Origin: Nereida sp. MMG025
GTDB lineage: Bacteria > Pseudomonadota > Alphaproteobacteria > Rhodobacterales > Rhodobacteraceae
Length of the DNA: 64,000 bases
Reading direction: 5' to 3'
NCBI RefSeq assembly: GCF_021654165.1
Contig: NZ_JAKFZN010000009.1
Coordinates: forward strand, 1 to 64,000
Shown here: positions 20,401 to 28,570 of the stretch, in pieces
Numbering within the stretch: the first letter of the stretch is position 1
Layout: every line of letters begins with the position of its first letter
Program-made: the position numbers and the translations under genes
The notes under the pieces: model-generated
The model's database searches: none
Seen by the model: the letters and a program-made list of their open reading frames with translations, nothing else
Told to the model about the DNA's origin: nothing

Positions 20401-21635
20401 GAATCGAAGAACAGGCTGTCGAACAGGGTCGAAGCCGCATCAACGGTGGGCGGCTCGCCCGGGCGCATGACGCGGTAGATATCCATCAGCGCGCTCTCGC
20501 GGCTCATGTTTTTATCGTTCGCCATTGTGTTGCGCATATAGGCGCCAACGGTGATGTTATCGATATCAAGAACAGGGATTTCGGTGACACCCGCATCCAG
20601 CAATTCCTTGACAGAACCGCCAACTGCCTCGCCGTTTTTGTCCACTTCCCATGTCAGTTCATCACCAGCTTCGACATAGATCGCGCCGTTTTCTTCGTTG
20701 ATGATGTCTTTCGCCGCGAAGCGGCCCAGGATCTGGTCGAACGGCACGAGAAGTTCCGTGACCTGGCCTTCGTCGATCAGCTTTTTAACAGCACGTGGGG
20801 TGACTTTCTTACCAGCTTCCGCAATCACTTCGCCCGAAGCAGCGTCAACAAGGTCGTATGTCGGACGGGTTCCGCGCACACGCTCTGGGAAGAATTTTGT
20901 CACCCAACCTTTGCCCGCTTCATAGCGGTAGGTGACGTTGTCATAATACGCATCCATGATGTCCTCTTGGTCCAGACCAAGCGCATAAAGAAGCGTTGTG
21001 ACAGGCAGTTTGCGGCGACGGTCGATACGCGCGAACACAAGGTCCTTGGCATCAAATTCGAAGTCCAGCCAGCTGCCGCGGTATGGGATAATGCGGCATG
21101 CAAACAGCAATTTGCCCGACGAATGGGTTTTGCCCTTGTCGTGGTCAAAGAACACACCTGGTGAACGGTGCATCTGGCTGACAATCACGCGCTCGGTGCC
21201 GTTGACAACGAATGTGCCATTTGGCGTCATCAAAGGCATATCGCCCATGAACACGTCTTGTTCCTTGATGTCTTTGACCGACTTGGCACCTGTGTCTTCA
21301 TCTACATCAAACACGATCAAGCGCAGCGTCACTTTAAGTGGCGCGCTGTACGTCATGTCGCGCTGCATACACTCCTCAACGTCATACTTGGGCTTTTCCA
21401 GCTCATATTTGACGAATTCAAGGATCGCAGTCTCGTTGAAATCTTTGATCGGGAAAACCGACTGGAAGACACCGTTGATGCCTTCGCCGTCCATCGGCTG
21501 TAGCTGATCACCAGATTTCAAAAACAGCTCATAGCTGCTTTTTTGAACCTGAATCAGGTTCGGCATTTCAAGGACTTCGCGAATTTTACCGTAGTATTTG
21601 CGCAAGCGTTTCTGGCCAAGGAAGGATTGAGCCAT
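17496..21635 (-). CDS. rpoB: DNA-directed RNA polymerase subunit beta
   Basis: The beta subunit, about 1379 residues. The rifampicin-binding region [18 protein letters not shown] is of the sensitive, wild-type form, and the C-terminal lobe with [20 protein letters not shown] is present. The frame can be extended four codons to a GTG, but the start [18 protein letters not shown] at 21635 matches the alphaproteobacterial family, and its ribosome binding site AAAGG overlaps the GTG. It is co-transcribed with rplJL upstream, with a stem-loop in the intervening gap. Confidence 0.98.
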   Translation of the reverse strand: MAQSFLGQKRLRKYYGKIREVLEMPNLIQVQKSSYELFLKSGDQLQPMDGEGINGVFQSVFPIKDFNETAILEFVKYELEKPKYDVEECMQRDMTYSAPLKVTLRLIVFDVDEDTGAKSVKDIKEQDVFMGDMPLMTPNGTFVVNGTERVIVSQMHRSPGVFFDHDKGKTHSSGKLLFACRIIPYRGSWLDFEFDAKDLVFARIDRRRKLPVTTLLYALGLDQEDIMDAYYDNVTYRYEAGKGWVTKFFPERVRGTRPTYDLVDAASGEVIAEAGKKVTPRAVKKLIDEGQVTELLVPFDQILGRFAAKDIINEENGAIYVEAGDELTWEVDKNGEAVGGSVKELLDAGVTEIPVLDIDNITVGAYMRNTMANDKNMSRESALMDIYRVMRPGEPPTVDAASTLFDSLFFDSERYDLSAVGRVKMNMRLALDAEDTQRTLRKEDIVSCIKALVDLRDGRGDIDDIDHLGNRRVRSVGELMENQYRVGLLRMERAIKERMSSVEIDTVMPQDLINAKPAAAAVREFFGSSQLSQFMDQTNPLSEVTHKRRLSALGPGGLTRERAGFEVRDVHPTHYGRMCPIETPEGPNIGLINSLATFARVNKYGFIETPYRKVVEGKVTDEVHYMSATEEMRHTVAQANANLDGDMKFVNDLVSTRKSGDYTLSPSENVDLIDVSPKQLVSVAASLIPFLENDDANRALMGSNMQRQAVPLLQAEAPLVGTGIEEVVARDSGAAIMAKRAGIIDQVDATRIVIRATEDLELGDAGVDIYRMRKFQRSNQNTCINQRPLVKVGDLVTKGEVIADGPSTDMGELALGKNVVVAFMPWNGYNYEDSILISERITRDDVFTSVHIEEFEVAARDTKLGPEEITRDIPNVGEEALRNLDEAGIVYIGAEVGPADILVGKITPKGESPMTPEEKLLRAIFGEKASDVRDTSLRLPPGDFGTIVEVRVFNRHGVEKDERALQIEREEVERLARDRDDELAILDRNIYARLRDMIEGKQAVKGPKGVKPGSVIDADLLESLSRGQWWQLALEDEDDAKIVEALNEQYEIQKRALDARFEDKVEKVRRGDDLPPGVMKMVKVFVAVKRKLQPGDKMAGRHGNKGVISKVVPMEDMPFLADGTPVDFVLNPLGVPSRMNVGQILETHMGWAARGLGIQIDEALGEYKRSGDMTPVRDALKIAYGENVYDEGIKGMDEKSLIEAAGNVTRGVPIATPVFDGAKEADVNDALVRAGFSESGQSILFDGRTGEQFARPVTVGIKYLLKLHHLVDDKIHARSTGPYSLVTQQPLGGKAQFGGQRFGEMEVWALEAYGAAYTLQEMLTVKSDDVAGRTKVYESIVKGEDNFEAGVPESFNVLVKEVRGLGLNMELLDAEVEDE

Positions 21636-21819
21636 GTGCGTTGTCACCTTTCATATTTCTCACTGGGTGTTGCGTCGTCGGGCTCCGACACACCGCCCTC
21701 TTGAGACAGGAAAACCAGCCAATACCTGCACCCCTTCCCACAGGGGCGCTCCCGACCGGACCTTCCTTAGAAGCGACTTTGGTTCGAAAAGCCGCTACTA
21801 AGACAGGTTTGGCTGGACA

Positions 21820-21851
21820 CGGAATTAACCATGTCCAGCCAGATGTTTGAT
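21820..21851 (-). other. Stem-loop between rplL and rpoB
   Basis: TGGCTGGACA pairs with TGTCCAGCCA over a 12-base loop, about 30 bases after rplL. No T run follows on the minus strand. By analogy with the rplL-rpoB gap of other bacteria it may be a partial attenuator or an RNase III site that sets the ratio of L12 to polymerase; that is inference. Confidence 0.55.
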
Positions 21852-21878
21852 GCGGGTTTAAGCCCCGCAACCGACCAA

Positions 21879-22253
21879 TTAGGCCAGTTCGACTTCTGCG
21901 CCAGCTGCTTCCAGCTTGCCTTTGATGTCTTCGGCTTCGGCTTTGTCGACGCCTTCTTTGACTTTGCCACCAGCTTCAACGAGGTCTTTGGCTTCTTTCA
22001 GGCCAAGACCTGTGATGCCGCGGACTTCTTTGATCACTGCGATTTTCTGAGCGCCGGCGTTCTTCAGAACGACGTCAAATTCAGTTTTCTCTTCTGCAGC
22101 TGCACCACCGGCGTCGCCACCAGCAGCCATCATCACTGCGCCGCCAGCTGCGGGCTCGATGCCATACTCGTCTTTGAGGATGGTTTTCAGTTCTTGTGCT
22201 TCGAGAAGGGTCAGACCAACGATCTCTTCAGCAAGTTTTTTCAGATCAGCCAT
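21879..22253 (-). CDS. rplL: 50S ribosomal protein L7/L12
   Basis: L7/L12, 124 residues, is the stalk protein that recruits translational GTPases. It has an N-terminal dimerisation domain ([20 protein letters not shown]), an Ala/Gly-rich hinge (about 38-52) and a C-terminal domain with [12 protein letters not shown]. The start at 22253 is the family start; a longer frame upstream is spurious. It lies 73 bases after rplJ. Confidence 0.98.
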   Translation of the reverse strand: MADLKKLAEEIVGLTLLEAQELKTILKDEYGIEPAAGGAVMMAAGGDAGGAAAEEKTEFDVVLKNAGAQKIAVIKEVRGITGLGLKEAKDLVEAGGKVKEGVDKAEAEDIKGKLEAAGAEVELA

Positions 22254-22326
22254 TATACTGTTTCCGTTTCCTAAGTTTGTGTTCCAACGTGCAGGCATTT
22301 ACCCCACGAGGGTCGTCCAGTTGTGC

Positions 22327-22839
22327 TTATGCAGCTTTCTCTTCGATGGTCGAAAGAATGCTTGCGATGTTCGAAGCAGGTGCGCCAATCGCGCCGGCAA
22401 TGTTGGAAGCAGGTGCGCCGATGCAACCCACGATCGAAGCAATAAGCTCCTCGCGGCTTGGCATCGCTGCAACGGCTTTCACGCCAGCAACGTCCAGAGC
22501 GTTTTCACCCATTGCACCACCAAGGATTTCGAGCTTGTCGTTTTCCTTGGCGTAGTCGTTAACCACTTTGGCAGCAGCCACAGGGTCTTCCGAATAGGCG
22601 AGAACGGTCATGCCTTTGAGATACTCAGACACGCTTGCGCATGGCTGACCATCAAGGGCGATTTTGGCGAGCCTGTTTTTGGCAACGCGAACAGATCCAC
22701 CCGCTTCACGCATGCGTGCGCGTAGATCTTGCATTTCAGCAACTGTCATACCCTCGTAGTGGCTCACCACTACGACGCCAGAGCTTTCAAAGATTTGGCC
22801 GAGTTCTTCGACCACTTTTTCTTTTTGTGCTCTATCCAC
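22327..22839 (-). CDS. rplJ: 50S ribosomal protein L10
   Basis: L10, 170 residues, is the base of the L7/L12 stalk. It begins [17 protein letters not shown] and ends with a helix ([12 protein letters not shown]) that carries L12 dimers. L10, alone or with L12, usually represses its own mRNA by binding a leader. Here a leader of about 220 bases lies between the promoter at 23067-23095 and the start codon, which leaves room for such a site. Confidence 0.98.
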   Translation of the reverse strand: MDRAQKEKVVEELGQIFESSGVVVVSHYEGMTVAEMQDLRARMREAGGSVRVAKNRLAKIALDGQPCASVSEYLKGMTVLAYSEDPVAAAKVVNDYAKENDKLEILGGAMGENALDVAGVKAVAAMPSREELIASIVGCIGAPASNIAGAIGAPASNIASILSTIEEKAA

Positions 22840-23060
22840 AGTTTTACTCCAAAATTGGCGGGTTCCCCCGCCGGCTCAGTTTTGCCGGATAAATCCAGCG
22901 GTTGGGTCCTTCAAACGGGACGCCCGAACCGCCAGAGACCATCGGCCACTGAAGAAACTGGTCTGACCCGCCTCGGGCAGGAATTAAAGGATTTCGCAAT
23001 CCAACCCACCGTCTCGGACGAACGCAAAAGAGCGCGTGACGAATCGCGCGCTCTAGAGCT
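22840..23060 (-). promoter_or_regulatory. rplJ leader, candidate L10 autoregulatory RNA
   Basis: This stretch of about 220 bases between the predicted start of transcription and rplJ has no credible gene. Near the gene it has GC-rich inverted segments, CCGGCAAAACTGAGCCGG and GGGGGAACCC. Its location fits the L10 leader known from many bacteria; the structure was not computed. Confidence 0.4.
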
Positions 23061-23066
23061 TTGATG

Positions 23067-23095
23067 TATCTAGGGGGAGAGGCCCCAATTGCCAA
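23067..23095 (-). promoter_or_regulatory. Promoter of rplJL-rpoBC
   Basis: On the minus strand, TTGGCA (23095-23090), a 17-bp spacer and TAGATA (23072-23067). It lies between the rplA terminator and rplJ, so the polymerase operon can be transcribed separately from rplKA. Confidence 0.65.
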
Positions 23096-23107
23096 CCCCC
23101 TAAACAG

Positions 23108-23137
23108 CAAAAAGCGGCACCAAAGGCGCCGCTTTTC
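23108..23137 (-). terminator. Terminator of rplKA
   Basis: AAAAGCGGCGCC pairs with GGTGCCGCTTTT (one G-U pair) and a T run follows on the minus strand, about 20 bases after the rplA stop. Confidence 0.8.
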
Positions 23138-23155
23138 ATCATCGCTTGCGCGACG

Positions 23156-23854
23156 TCATTCTTGTGCAGCGTCGTCAACCGAGATCGTCACGCCTGGACC
23201 CATCGTGGAGGTCAGCGCGATTTTCTTCATGTATGCGCCTTTGGCACCCGATGGCTTGGCTTTTTGAACCGCACCAATGAACGCGCGAACGTTCTCTGTC
23301 AGCTCTTTTTCGCCAAACGAGGCTTTGCCCAAGCCAGCGTGAACAACGCCTGCTTTTTCCGCTTTGAACTGAACTTCGCCGCCTTTGGCCGCTTCAACAG
23401 CCGCTTTGACGTCCATTGTCACTGTGCCAACTTTCGGGTTTGGCATCAGGTTGCGTGGACCCAGAACCTTACCCAGACGCCCCACAACAGGCATCATGTC
23501 AGGTGTTGCGATACAGCGGTCAAAATCGATTGTGCCGCCCTGAACGATTTCCATCAGGTCTTCCGCACCAACGATATCCGCGCCAGCCGCTTTGGCTTCT
23601 TCTGCTTTCGCATCGCGTGCGAACACAGCAACGCGGACCGATTTACCAGTGCCGTTTGGCAGCGTGACCACACCGCGTACCATTTGGTCCGCGTGACGTG
23701 GATCAATGCCAAGCTGCATTGCGATTTCGATTGTCTCGTCGAATTTTGCAGTTGCGTTGGATTTCACCAGTGCAACGGCTTCTTCAACAGTGATGTCTGC
23801 TTTGCCAGCAACAGCTTCGCGTGCGGCAGTTGTACGTTTACCAAGCTTTGCCAT
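23156..23854 (-). CDS. rplA: 50S ribosomal protein L1
   Basis: L1, 232 residues, forms the mobile L1 stalk at the E site and is the usual translational repressor of rplKA. The conserved segment [10 protein letters not shown] is seen at about residues 128-137, with the two-domain layout intact. The start is one base after the rplK stop codon. Confidence 0.98.
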   Translation of the reverse strand: MAKLGKRTTAAREAVAGKADITVEEAVALVKSNATAKFDETIEIAMQLGIDPRHADQMVRGVVTLPNGTGKSVRVAVFARDAKAEEAKAAGADIVGAEDLMEIVQGGTIDFDRCIATPDMMPVVGRLGKVLGPRNLMPNPKVGTVTMDVKAAVEAAKGGEVQFKAEKAGVVHAGLGKASFGEKELTENVRAFIGAVQKAKPSGAKGAYMKKIALTSTMGPGVTISVDDAAQE

Positions 23855-23855
23855 C

Positions 23856-24281
23856 TTACTTCACCTCAATGCCCATGGAACGGGCCGAGCCCAAGATGAT
23901 CTGCATTGCGCCTTCGATATCGTTGGCGTTCAGATCTTTCATTTTCGCTTCTGCGATTTCCTTTACCTGAGCGGCGGTCACGTGACCGACAACTTCACGG
24001 CTTGGATTGTTCGCACCCGACTTCAGCTTGGCCGCTTTTTTCAGGTAGTAGGACGCTGGTGGCGTCTTGATGTCCATGCTGAACGATTTATCCACATAGT
24101 ATGTGATAACCGTTGGGCAGGGTGCACCAGGTTCCATGTCCTGTGTCTTGGCGTTGAACGCCTTACAGAATTCCATGATGTTGATACCGCGTTGACCCAA
24201 TGCAGGGCCGACGGGTGGGGATGGGTTAGCTTGACCTGCAGGAACCTGCAGCTTCATTGTGCCAGCGACTTTTTTAGCCAT
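23856..24281 (-). CDS. rplK: 50S ribosomal protein L11
   Basis: L11, 141 residues, is part of the GTPase-associated centre and is needed for the stringent response on stalled ribosomes. The Pro-rich N-terminal segment [20 protein letters not shown] and the C-terminal rRNA-binding domain are intact. It leads the rplKA pair, and two inverted repeats lie in its leader, one of them just before the ribosome binding site. Confidence 0.98.
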   Translation of the reverse strand: MAKKVAGTMKLQVPAGQANPSPPVGPALGQRGINIMEFCKAFNAKTQDMEPGAPCPTVITYYVDKSFSMDIKTPPASYYLKKAAKLKSGANNPSREVVGHVTAAQVKEIAEAKMKDLNANDIEGAMQIILGSARSMGIEVK

Positions 24282-24303
24282 TGGACGTCTCCTTTTTGTA
24301 GCA

Positions 24304-24363
24304 CCCTGACGCGCGTGTCAGGGGCAGGTGTGCCCGTGGTTCGGTGCCGTCACGCGTGACGGC
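24304..24363 (-). promoter_or_regulatory. rplK leader inverted repeats
   Basis: There are two palindromes: CCCTGAC/GTCAGGG (24304-24323), about 20 bases upstream of rplK, and the perfect 18-bp GCCGTCACG/CGTGACGGC (24346-24363). They are in the position expected of an L1-binding autoregulatory site, but the known L1 target motif was not demonstrated. Confidence 0.4.
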
Positions 24364-24400
24364 CGCCTCCCACGTTTAAGTATCTGTATCAGACTCGCAG

Positions 24401-24429
24401 CGGATACCCGCGTCCACCAATTATTGCAA
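24401..24429 (-). promoter_or_regulatory. Candidate rplKA promoter
   Basis: On the minus strand, TTGCAA (24429-24424), 17 bp and TATCCG (24406-24401), with a GC-rich discriminator. The -10 hexamer is weaker than in the other ribosomal promoters here. Confidence 0.45.
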
Positions 24430-24531
24430 CCCTTGGTCTCGGGATCTAGCGGTGTAGTCCAAATCCGCAGTTCTAAATTCACCTAGAATCTGCTTTCCTT
24501 GCAAATAATTTTCAAAAATCTTGAGGACCAA

Positions 24532-25428
24532 ATGAAATTTTCCTTCACTATCTTATGCGCGTTGTTGATTGCTTCTCCTGTTTTTGCACAAACAAATGAC
24601 TCAACAACCGAAGAAACCCTAGAGGAAGCGGCTGTGACCTTTACGGTTAGCGACGAACTTTCGATCAACGCACCGAAGCATTGCATTAAGGCAAATCCAG
24701 AACCCTGCCGTTTGACGATTGAAGCGAGTGTGGAAAACTGCCGTATCGCACGAATGGCCGAGATTACGATGAGTGCAACGTCTCGCTACTCTCAATTTGG
24801 AAGACAAGATGTCGATCAAATCAGTCATCGCTGGACGGGTAATGAATGTCGCGTGATGTTGTCGTGGCCAATCACTAATAACGTCATGGGTGGCACTTAT
24901 CAGGCGCGGTTCACTTACCGACTTTCGAACAATCAAACGGGTAATGCTCAAAGAAGCGGTGACCTAACAGGTGAAAACCCGACACCCCAAGATGTGCGTG
25001 CCCGTCTGTCAAATCTAACGTATGACGTTCTGGTCTATCTGAGTAACGAATTCAAACAGTTTAATTCAAATGGAATGCCGCGCACAGCAAACGGGTTTGG
25101 AGTGGGCGGCTTGAACACGCCAGAAGCCAAAGATCTGTGGGATTGGAAACATAACCTCGATACCGCGGTGGTTAGTTTCGATGCAGCCTTTGCCGCCGCT
25201 GAACTTTACCCTGAACGGATGCGAAACAGTGGCTTTCCGAATGTTCCCGATTTTTCTGCTGACGAAAGAAAGCGCCATGCTCTACAATCATTAGTTGGTG
25301 AACCGTACTACATACCAACCCGCGTCGGTAAGGGTTGGGAGCCTATGCGCAAGCGACTCTCTTTTGCAGACGACGTAATGAAGATCGAGACAGACGTAGC
25401 TGCGGGTAACCCACCCGCAAACTGGTAA
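24532..25428 (+). CDS. Secreted hypothetical protein, lower GC
   Basis: An unrecognised 298-residue protein. The start at 24532 follows a GAGGA ribosome binding site and gives a clear signal peptide (MKFSFTILCALLIASPVFA, cut before QTND), so export to the periplasm is expected. An acidic linker rich in Thr and Glu follows, then a domain with four Cys within about 80 residues (HCIKANPEPC, ENC, NEC) that could form disulfides, then a helical C-terminal half. Codon use is visibly less GC-rich than in the flanking ribosomal genes, and it is the only + strand gene between rplK and nusG. This suggests later acquisition. No function is proposed. Confidence 0.7.
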   Translation: MKFSFTILCALLIASPVFAQTNDSTTEETLEEAAVTFTVSDELSINAPKHCIKANPEPCRLTIEASVENCRIARMAEITMSATSRYSQFGRQDVDQISHRWTGNECRVMLSWPITNNVMGGTYQARFTYRLSNNQTGNAQRSGDLTGENPTPQDVRARLSNLTYDVLVYLSNEFKQFNSNGMPRTANGFGVGGLNTPEAKDLWDWKHNLDTAVVSFDAAFAAAELYPERMRNSGFPNVPDFSADERKRHALQSLVGEPYYIPTRVGKGWEPMRKRLSFADDVMKIETDVAAGNPPANW

Positions 25429-25432
25429 TCAA

Positions 25433-25469
25433 AAATAAAAACGAAGAACGCCGCCCATTGAGGGCGGCG
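25433..25469 (-). terminator. Terminator after nusG
   Basis: CGCCGCCC pairs with GGGCGGCG (25449-25469), followed on the minus strand by TTCTTCGTTTTTATTTTT. It lies about 30 bases after the nusG stop. Confidence 0.85.
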
Positions 25470-25498
25470 TGTGCAAATCTCCAAGCAGTTTGACACGA

Positions 25499-26032
25499 TC
25501 AGCTCTGCTTGGTGACCTGCGTGAACTCAAGTTCGACGGGTGTTTCCCGTCCAAAGATCGAAACCGTTACCTTCAGGCGCTGGTTTTCATCATCAACCTC
25601 TTCGACCATCCCGTCGAAATCTTCGAACGGACCGTCATTAACCTTAACCTTCTCACCCACATCGAAGCTGATAAGCAGCTTGGGCGCATCCTCGCCCTCT
25701 TGAACGCGGTTGAGGATTTGGTTCACCTCGGCATCACGCATTGGCATCGGGCGACCTTGTGGGCCCAGAAAACCGGTGACGCGATTCATCGAGTTGATCA
25801 GGTGATACCCCTCATCGGTCATTTCCATGTGGACCAGAACGTAACCGGGCATAAAGCGGCGCTCGGCGGTGACTTTCTTGCCGCGGCGCACTTCAATGAC
25901 CTCTTCGGTTGGAACCAGAACTTCGTCGATCTGATCTTCCATCTCGTTTTCGGCCACAGCGGTGCGGATGCCTTCAGCGATCTTTTTCTCGAAATTCGAG
26001 AGAACACTTACTGAATACCAGCGTTTTGCCAT
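25499..26032 (-). CDS. nusG: Transcription termination/antitermination protein NusG
   Basis: NusG, 177 residues, binds RNA polymerase and couples it to Rho or to S10 on the ribosome. The N-terminal NGN domain includes [12 protein letters not shown] and [11 protein letters not shown]. The C-terminal KOW domain has the conserved [19 protein letters not shown] (about 129-147). It is in the common secE-nusG order but 191 bases downstream of secE, with no obvious terminator between them. Confidence 0.97.
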   Translation of the reverse strand: MAKRWYSVSVLSNFEKKIAEGIRTAVAENEMEDQIDEVLVPTEEVIEVRRGKKVTAERRFMPGYVLVHMEMTDEGYHLINSMNRVTGFLGPQGRPMPMRDAEVNQILNRVQEGEDAPKLLISFDVGEKVKVNDGPFEDFDGMVEEVDDENQRLKVTVSIFGRETPVELEFTQVTKQS

Positions 26033-26223
26033 TGCCTTTGGTCCTTTAAATCACACGCGCCCTGTAAAAGAAGAGCCGCCTATTCGTATTTCTTTTCAGA
26101 TGGTTACACCACCCGGTTCAAAACAAAAAGCGGCGCGCCACACGAATCGAAGCACGCCCTGCTGTCTTGAGTTGTTGCGCAATACCGCTCAAACCGTGTC
26201 GATTCAAGGTGTTGCGGTCAGAT

Positions 26224-26409
26224 TTACCCGTTCAGGATAAACGACAATCCCGTGCGGATGATCCAATCCACGAAGAAAAAGAAAACTGCGGTCAGCATGG
26301 CCATAATAAAGACCATCACTGTGGTCAGAAGCACTTCACGGCGCGTGGGCCATGTCACGCGGCCAACTTCGGTGCGCACTTGCTGAATGAATTGAAGCGG
26401 ATTTGCCAT
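26224..26409 (-). CDS. secE: Preprotein translocase subunit SecE
   Basis: SecE, 61 residues, has one membrane helix (about 31-55) and is the single-span form usual in alphaproteobacteria. It stabilises SecY in the translocon. The start MANPLQFIQQVRTEV at 26409 is chosen; the amphipathic helix VGRVTWPTRREVL before the membrane segment is the family hallmark. A longer frame upstream has no family similarity. Confidence 0.95.
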   Translation of the reverse strand: MANPLQFIQQVRTEVGRVTWPTRREVLLTTVMVFIMAMLTAVFFFFVDWIIRTGLSFILNG

Positions 26410-26464
26410 TTGTTTCGGTTCCCTTTGGGTCTGATTGGGCAAATACGTGGGTGCGCGGCGTTTT

Positions 26465-27346
26465 TCAAGCCTTGAGCACCTCAACCTTCGACATTGCTGC
26501 GATGGTTTCCATATCTGCCTCATACCGCTGGCGCGACGCCCTAAGCTCGGCTGGCAACCACGGATCATACTTGGGATAGTCCTGACCTGTCGGAAACTGC
26601 TGGCGTGCGGCTTCGGCTATGGGGCGGCGCGGTATCTTGTGTTTGCGTCGGTTTTCGCCCGGGTCTTTGGCCTGATGTGCCATCAAGACGTCTACAGCTT
26701 TGGCCGATAAGCCAACGTGCGGCGTTCCGGTTTTCTTTGGCGCGATCGGAATATCTACGCCAACCAATTCCCGCACAATGTGTCGCGTCAGATCACCATA
26801 CTCTTCGTAGCGCCACACCACGATCCGCTCGACCGCGTCAAGATGATGAATGCGACTGATCAGATCAGGCCAGCCACAAACATCATAACTGGACAACCCA
26901 ATGAATTCGTCGAACGACGTGAAGAACCCACCAAGCAGGGCCTGCGTATAAAGCGAGCGAAAAAACGAAGCATAGTCACGCACAGAAATCGCAACGGTCA
27001 TTTTTTGAGAGGGGTTCAAAAATGCAAGTGAGCGCAAGTGCCAGTGCCCGCGCGCATAAAGCTGGCGTGCTTTTTTCGTGCTCATTTGATGCGGCATCCG
27101 AAGGATGTTTTCTTCGGAAATCAGCAGGCGTCGCCGCCCTTGCGCAAGCTGTGCGATTGCGTCTGCGGGGTCACCTGTCTCTAGTTGCAGGTGATCGGCG
27201 ATGTCCTGACCATTTTGCCTGATCTGTTTGGGATCCAGATAGCTAACGCCCGCGTCGTTCAGCTTGCCCTCGAACCGTCGCAGCATCGCCTGCAAATGCG
27301 TCGTCGCAGTTTTGTGGACGCCTGCGTGAATGACCAACTCTGTCAT
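26465..27346 (-). CDS. Sulfotransferase-like protein next to tRNA-Trp
   Basis: This 293-residue protein starts MTELVIHAGVHKTATTHLQ. The HKTATT element at residues 11-16 after a beta strand resembles the 5'-phosphosulfate-binding loop of PAPS-dependent sulfotransferases. A later conserved Ser (VAISVRDY, about residue 118) fits the 3'-phosphate-binding strand. It may therefore sulfate a surface carbohydrate, but the acceptor is unknown. Its ATG lies only 13 bases beyond the CCA end of tRNA-Trp, so they are almost certainly co-transcribed and its ribosome binding site overlaps the tRNA 3' end. It interrupts the usual tRNA-Trp - secE - nusG order. Confidence 0.65.
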   Translation of the reverse strand: MTELVIHAGVHKTATTHLQAMLRRFEGKLNDAGVSYLDPKQIRQNGQDIADHLQLETGDPADAIAQLAQGRRRLLISEENILRMPHQMSTKKARQLYARGHWHLRSLAFLNPSQKMTVAISVRDYASFFRSLYTQALLGGFFTSFDEFIGLSSYDVCGWPDLISRIHHLDAVERIVVWRYEEYGDLTRHIVRELVGVDIPIAPKKTGTPHVGLSAKAVDVLMAHQAKDPGENRRKHKIPRRPIAEAARQQFPTGQDYPKYDPWLPAELRASRQRYEADMETIAAMSKVEVLKA

Positions 27347-27359
27347 GAAGATACTTGCC

Positions 27360-27434
27360 TGGCAGGGGCGGAGGGGATCGAACCCCCGGCCGTCGGTTTT
27401 GGAAACCGATGCTCTACCGCTGAGCTACACCCCT
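27360..27434 (-). tRNA. tRNA-Trp (CCA anticodon)
   Basis: A complete cloverleaf reads on the minus strand: acceptor AGGGGTG/CGCCCCT, D arm GTAGCTCAGCGGTAGAGC, anticodon loop TTCCAAA with anticodon CCA, T arm GGGGGTTCGATCCCC, discriminator G, and encoded CCA. The 5' leader CTTGCCTG is fully complementary to CAGGCAAG, which spans the CCA end and the 3' trailer, so the precursor has an extra 8-bp stem outside the acceptor. Confidence 0.97.
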
Positions 27435-27447
27435 GCAGGCAAGCCTT

Positions 27448-27476
27448 CGAATAAGACAGGGCGCGGTTAAGATCAA
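27448..27476 (-). promoter_or_regulatory. Candidate promoter of the tRNA-Trp unit
   Basis: On the minus strand, TTGATC (27476-27471), 17 bp and TATTCG (27453-27448). The expected start is only a few bases before the tRNA, and the transcript could run on into the sulfotransferase-like gene, secE and nusG. Confidence 0.55.
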
Positions 27477-27498
27477 GACAGCATTTCACGTCTTTGGC

Positions 27499-28446
27499 CT
27501 ACTTTGCTTTATGCGGTTCATCAACTTTGCGCTGCTCGGCCAAAACAGCATCGCGAAACCCTTCGTTGTGCAACACATCGGCGGGCCGTGCGGCATGTTC
27601 TTCGTAAAATGCGATCAACTCTTCAACAGTATCGAAATCAGAAAAGTCCCGCAGCAATTCATCCGCCAGCCATTTGATGGAAAGGCCAAGCAATGTTTCG
27701 GATTTTTGATAGTGATAGCACACCACATTCCGCAAGGCTTGCGGTTTGATTGGCCCCGCCTTGTTCCAAATCACATCGATCATATTCATCTTCAGGCATG
27801 CCCGATGGATCGCGACAGGAAGGCTGATTTGATCAAGCGTTGGATAGATGCGCTTGGCCAGACGCTTTTCTTCAATCCGCAGGGCGGTATCGCGCCAGAC
27901 ACCTCCAAAATCGGGGTCGGCATAGGCGGTAAATCCAGCCGACATACTGGGCGATACATAAGATCCGCTTGGACGTGCCAAACGCAGCCGTGGCAGATCC
28001 ATATCAACCGATGCATAGGCCGCGCGCCATTCATCCACCGATTTGCCCCACATCCAGTCGCCCGTCGGACGGCCGCTGACTGTGCCTTTGCGCACTGTGT
28101 CACCCAGAAACGCAGGGCGCAGCATGAACATATCGGTGTCGAAAAGAATGGTGGCAGGCGCAGGGCGCGAGGCCGCGCAAGCATACAGCTTGTTGCCCTG
28201 CGGATAAGGCACTTCGAATTCGGGGTGGATGGGATCAAGCTGGATGCCGTGGCGCTGGAAGAAGGCCAAAGTATCGGGATGCAACTGATCAATCAGATGC
28301 CCGCGGCAATAGGCATGAATCGCGATATCGTCCAGTGCAAAGGCCATGAGTGATGACGCCAGCAAGACGGCAGGCCATTCATAGTGACCGGGCTCTACCA
28401 TGAACACACAGGCGATATCGGCTTTTTTCGGATCGATTAAGGTCAT
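27499..28446 (-). CDS. Glycosyltransferase-like protein with DTD motif
   Basis: A 315-residue cytosolic protein. The segment TILFDTDMFMLR places a DxD-type motif (DTD, 103-105) after a hydrophobic strand, preceded by GNKLYA and followed by a region ending in CYHY, a pattern typical of GT-A fold nucleotide-sugar glycosyltransferases. No specific family or substrate is recognised. The start MTLIDPKK at 28446 is preferred over an upstream TTG/GTG extension without similarity. It sits between tuf copy 2 and tRNA-Trp on the same strand, paired across the tRNA with the sulfotransferase-like gene, so both may modify surface sugars; that pairing is inference. Confidence 0.55.
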   Translation of the reverse strand: MTLIDPKKADIACVFMVEPGHYEWPAVLLASSLMAFALDDIAIHAYCRGHLIDQLHPDTLAFFQRHGIQLDPIHPEFEVPYPQGNKLYACAASRPAPATILFDTDMFMLRPAFLGDTVRKGTVSGRPTGDWMWGKSVDEWRAAYASVDMDLPRLRLARPSGSYVSPSMSAGFTAYADPDFGGVWRDTALRIEEKRLAKRIYPTLDQISLPVAIHRACLKMNMIDVIWNKAGPIKPQALRNVVCYHYQKSETLLGLSIKWLADELLRDFSDFDTVEELIAFYEEHAARPADVLHNEGFRDAVLAEQRKVDEPHKAK

Positions 28447-28496
28447 GACTGCTCCGCTTTGACAAAAGGCTAGCAAACAATCGCGGCAAAATCATG

Positions 28497-28528
28497 AAAA
28501 AAGGCCGCTTCTTTGGGAAGCGGCCTTT
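28497..28528 (-). terminator. Terminator of tuf copy 2
   Basis: This has the same GGCCGCTTC/GAAGCGGCC hairpin and T run as the copy-1 terminator at 7558-7590. Identity with copy 1 continues from here through the whole coding sequence. Confidence 0.9.
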
Positions 28529-28570
28529 GGGTGTTTGTGGTGTCCGTCTCTATGCGGGGCGGGTGTGATC

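Noticed and set aside
22844-23110. 88-codon minus-strand frame in the rplJ leader
   Set aside because: It covers the leader and promoter of rplJ, and its composition is unlike a protein of this genome.
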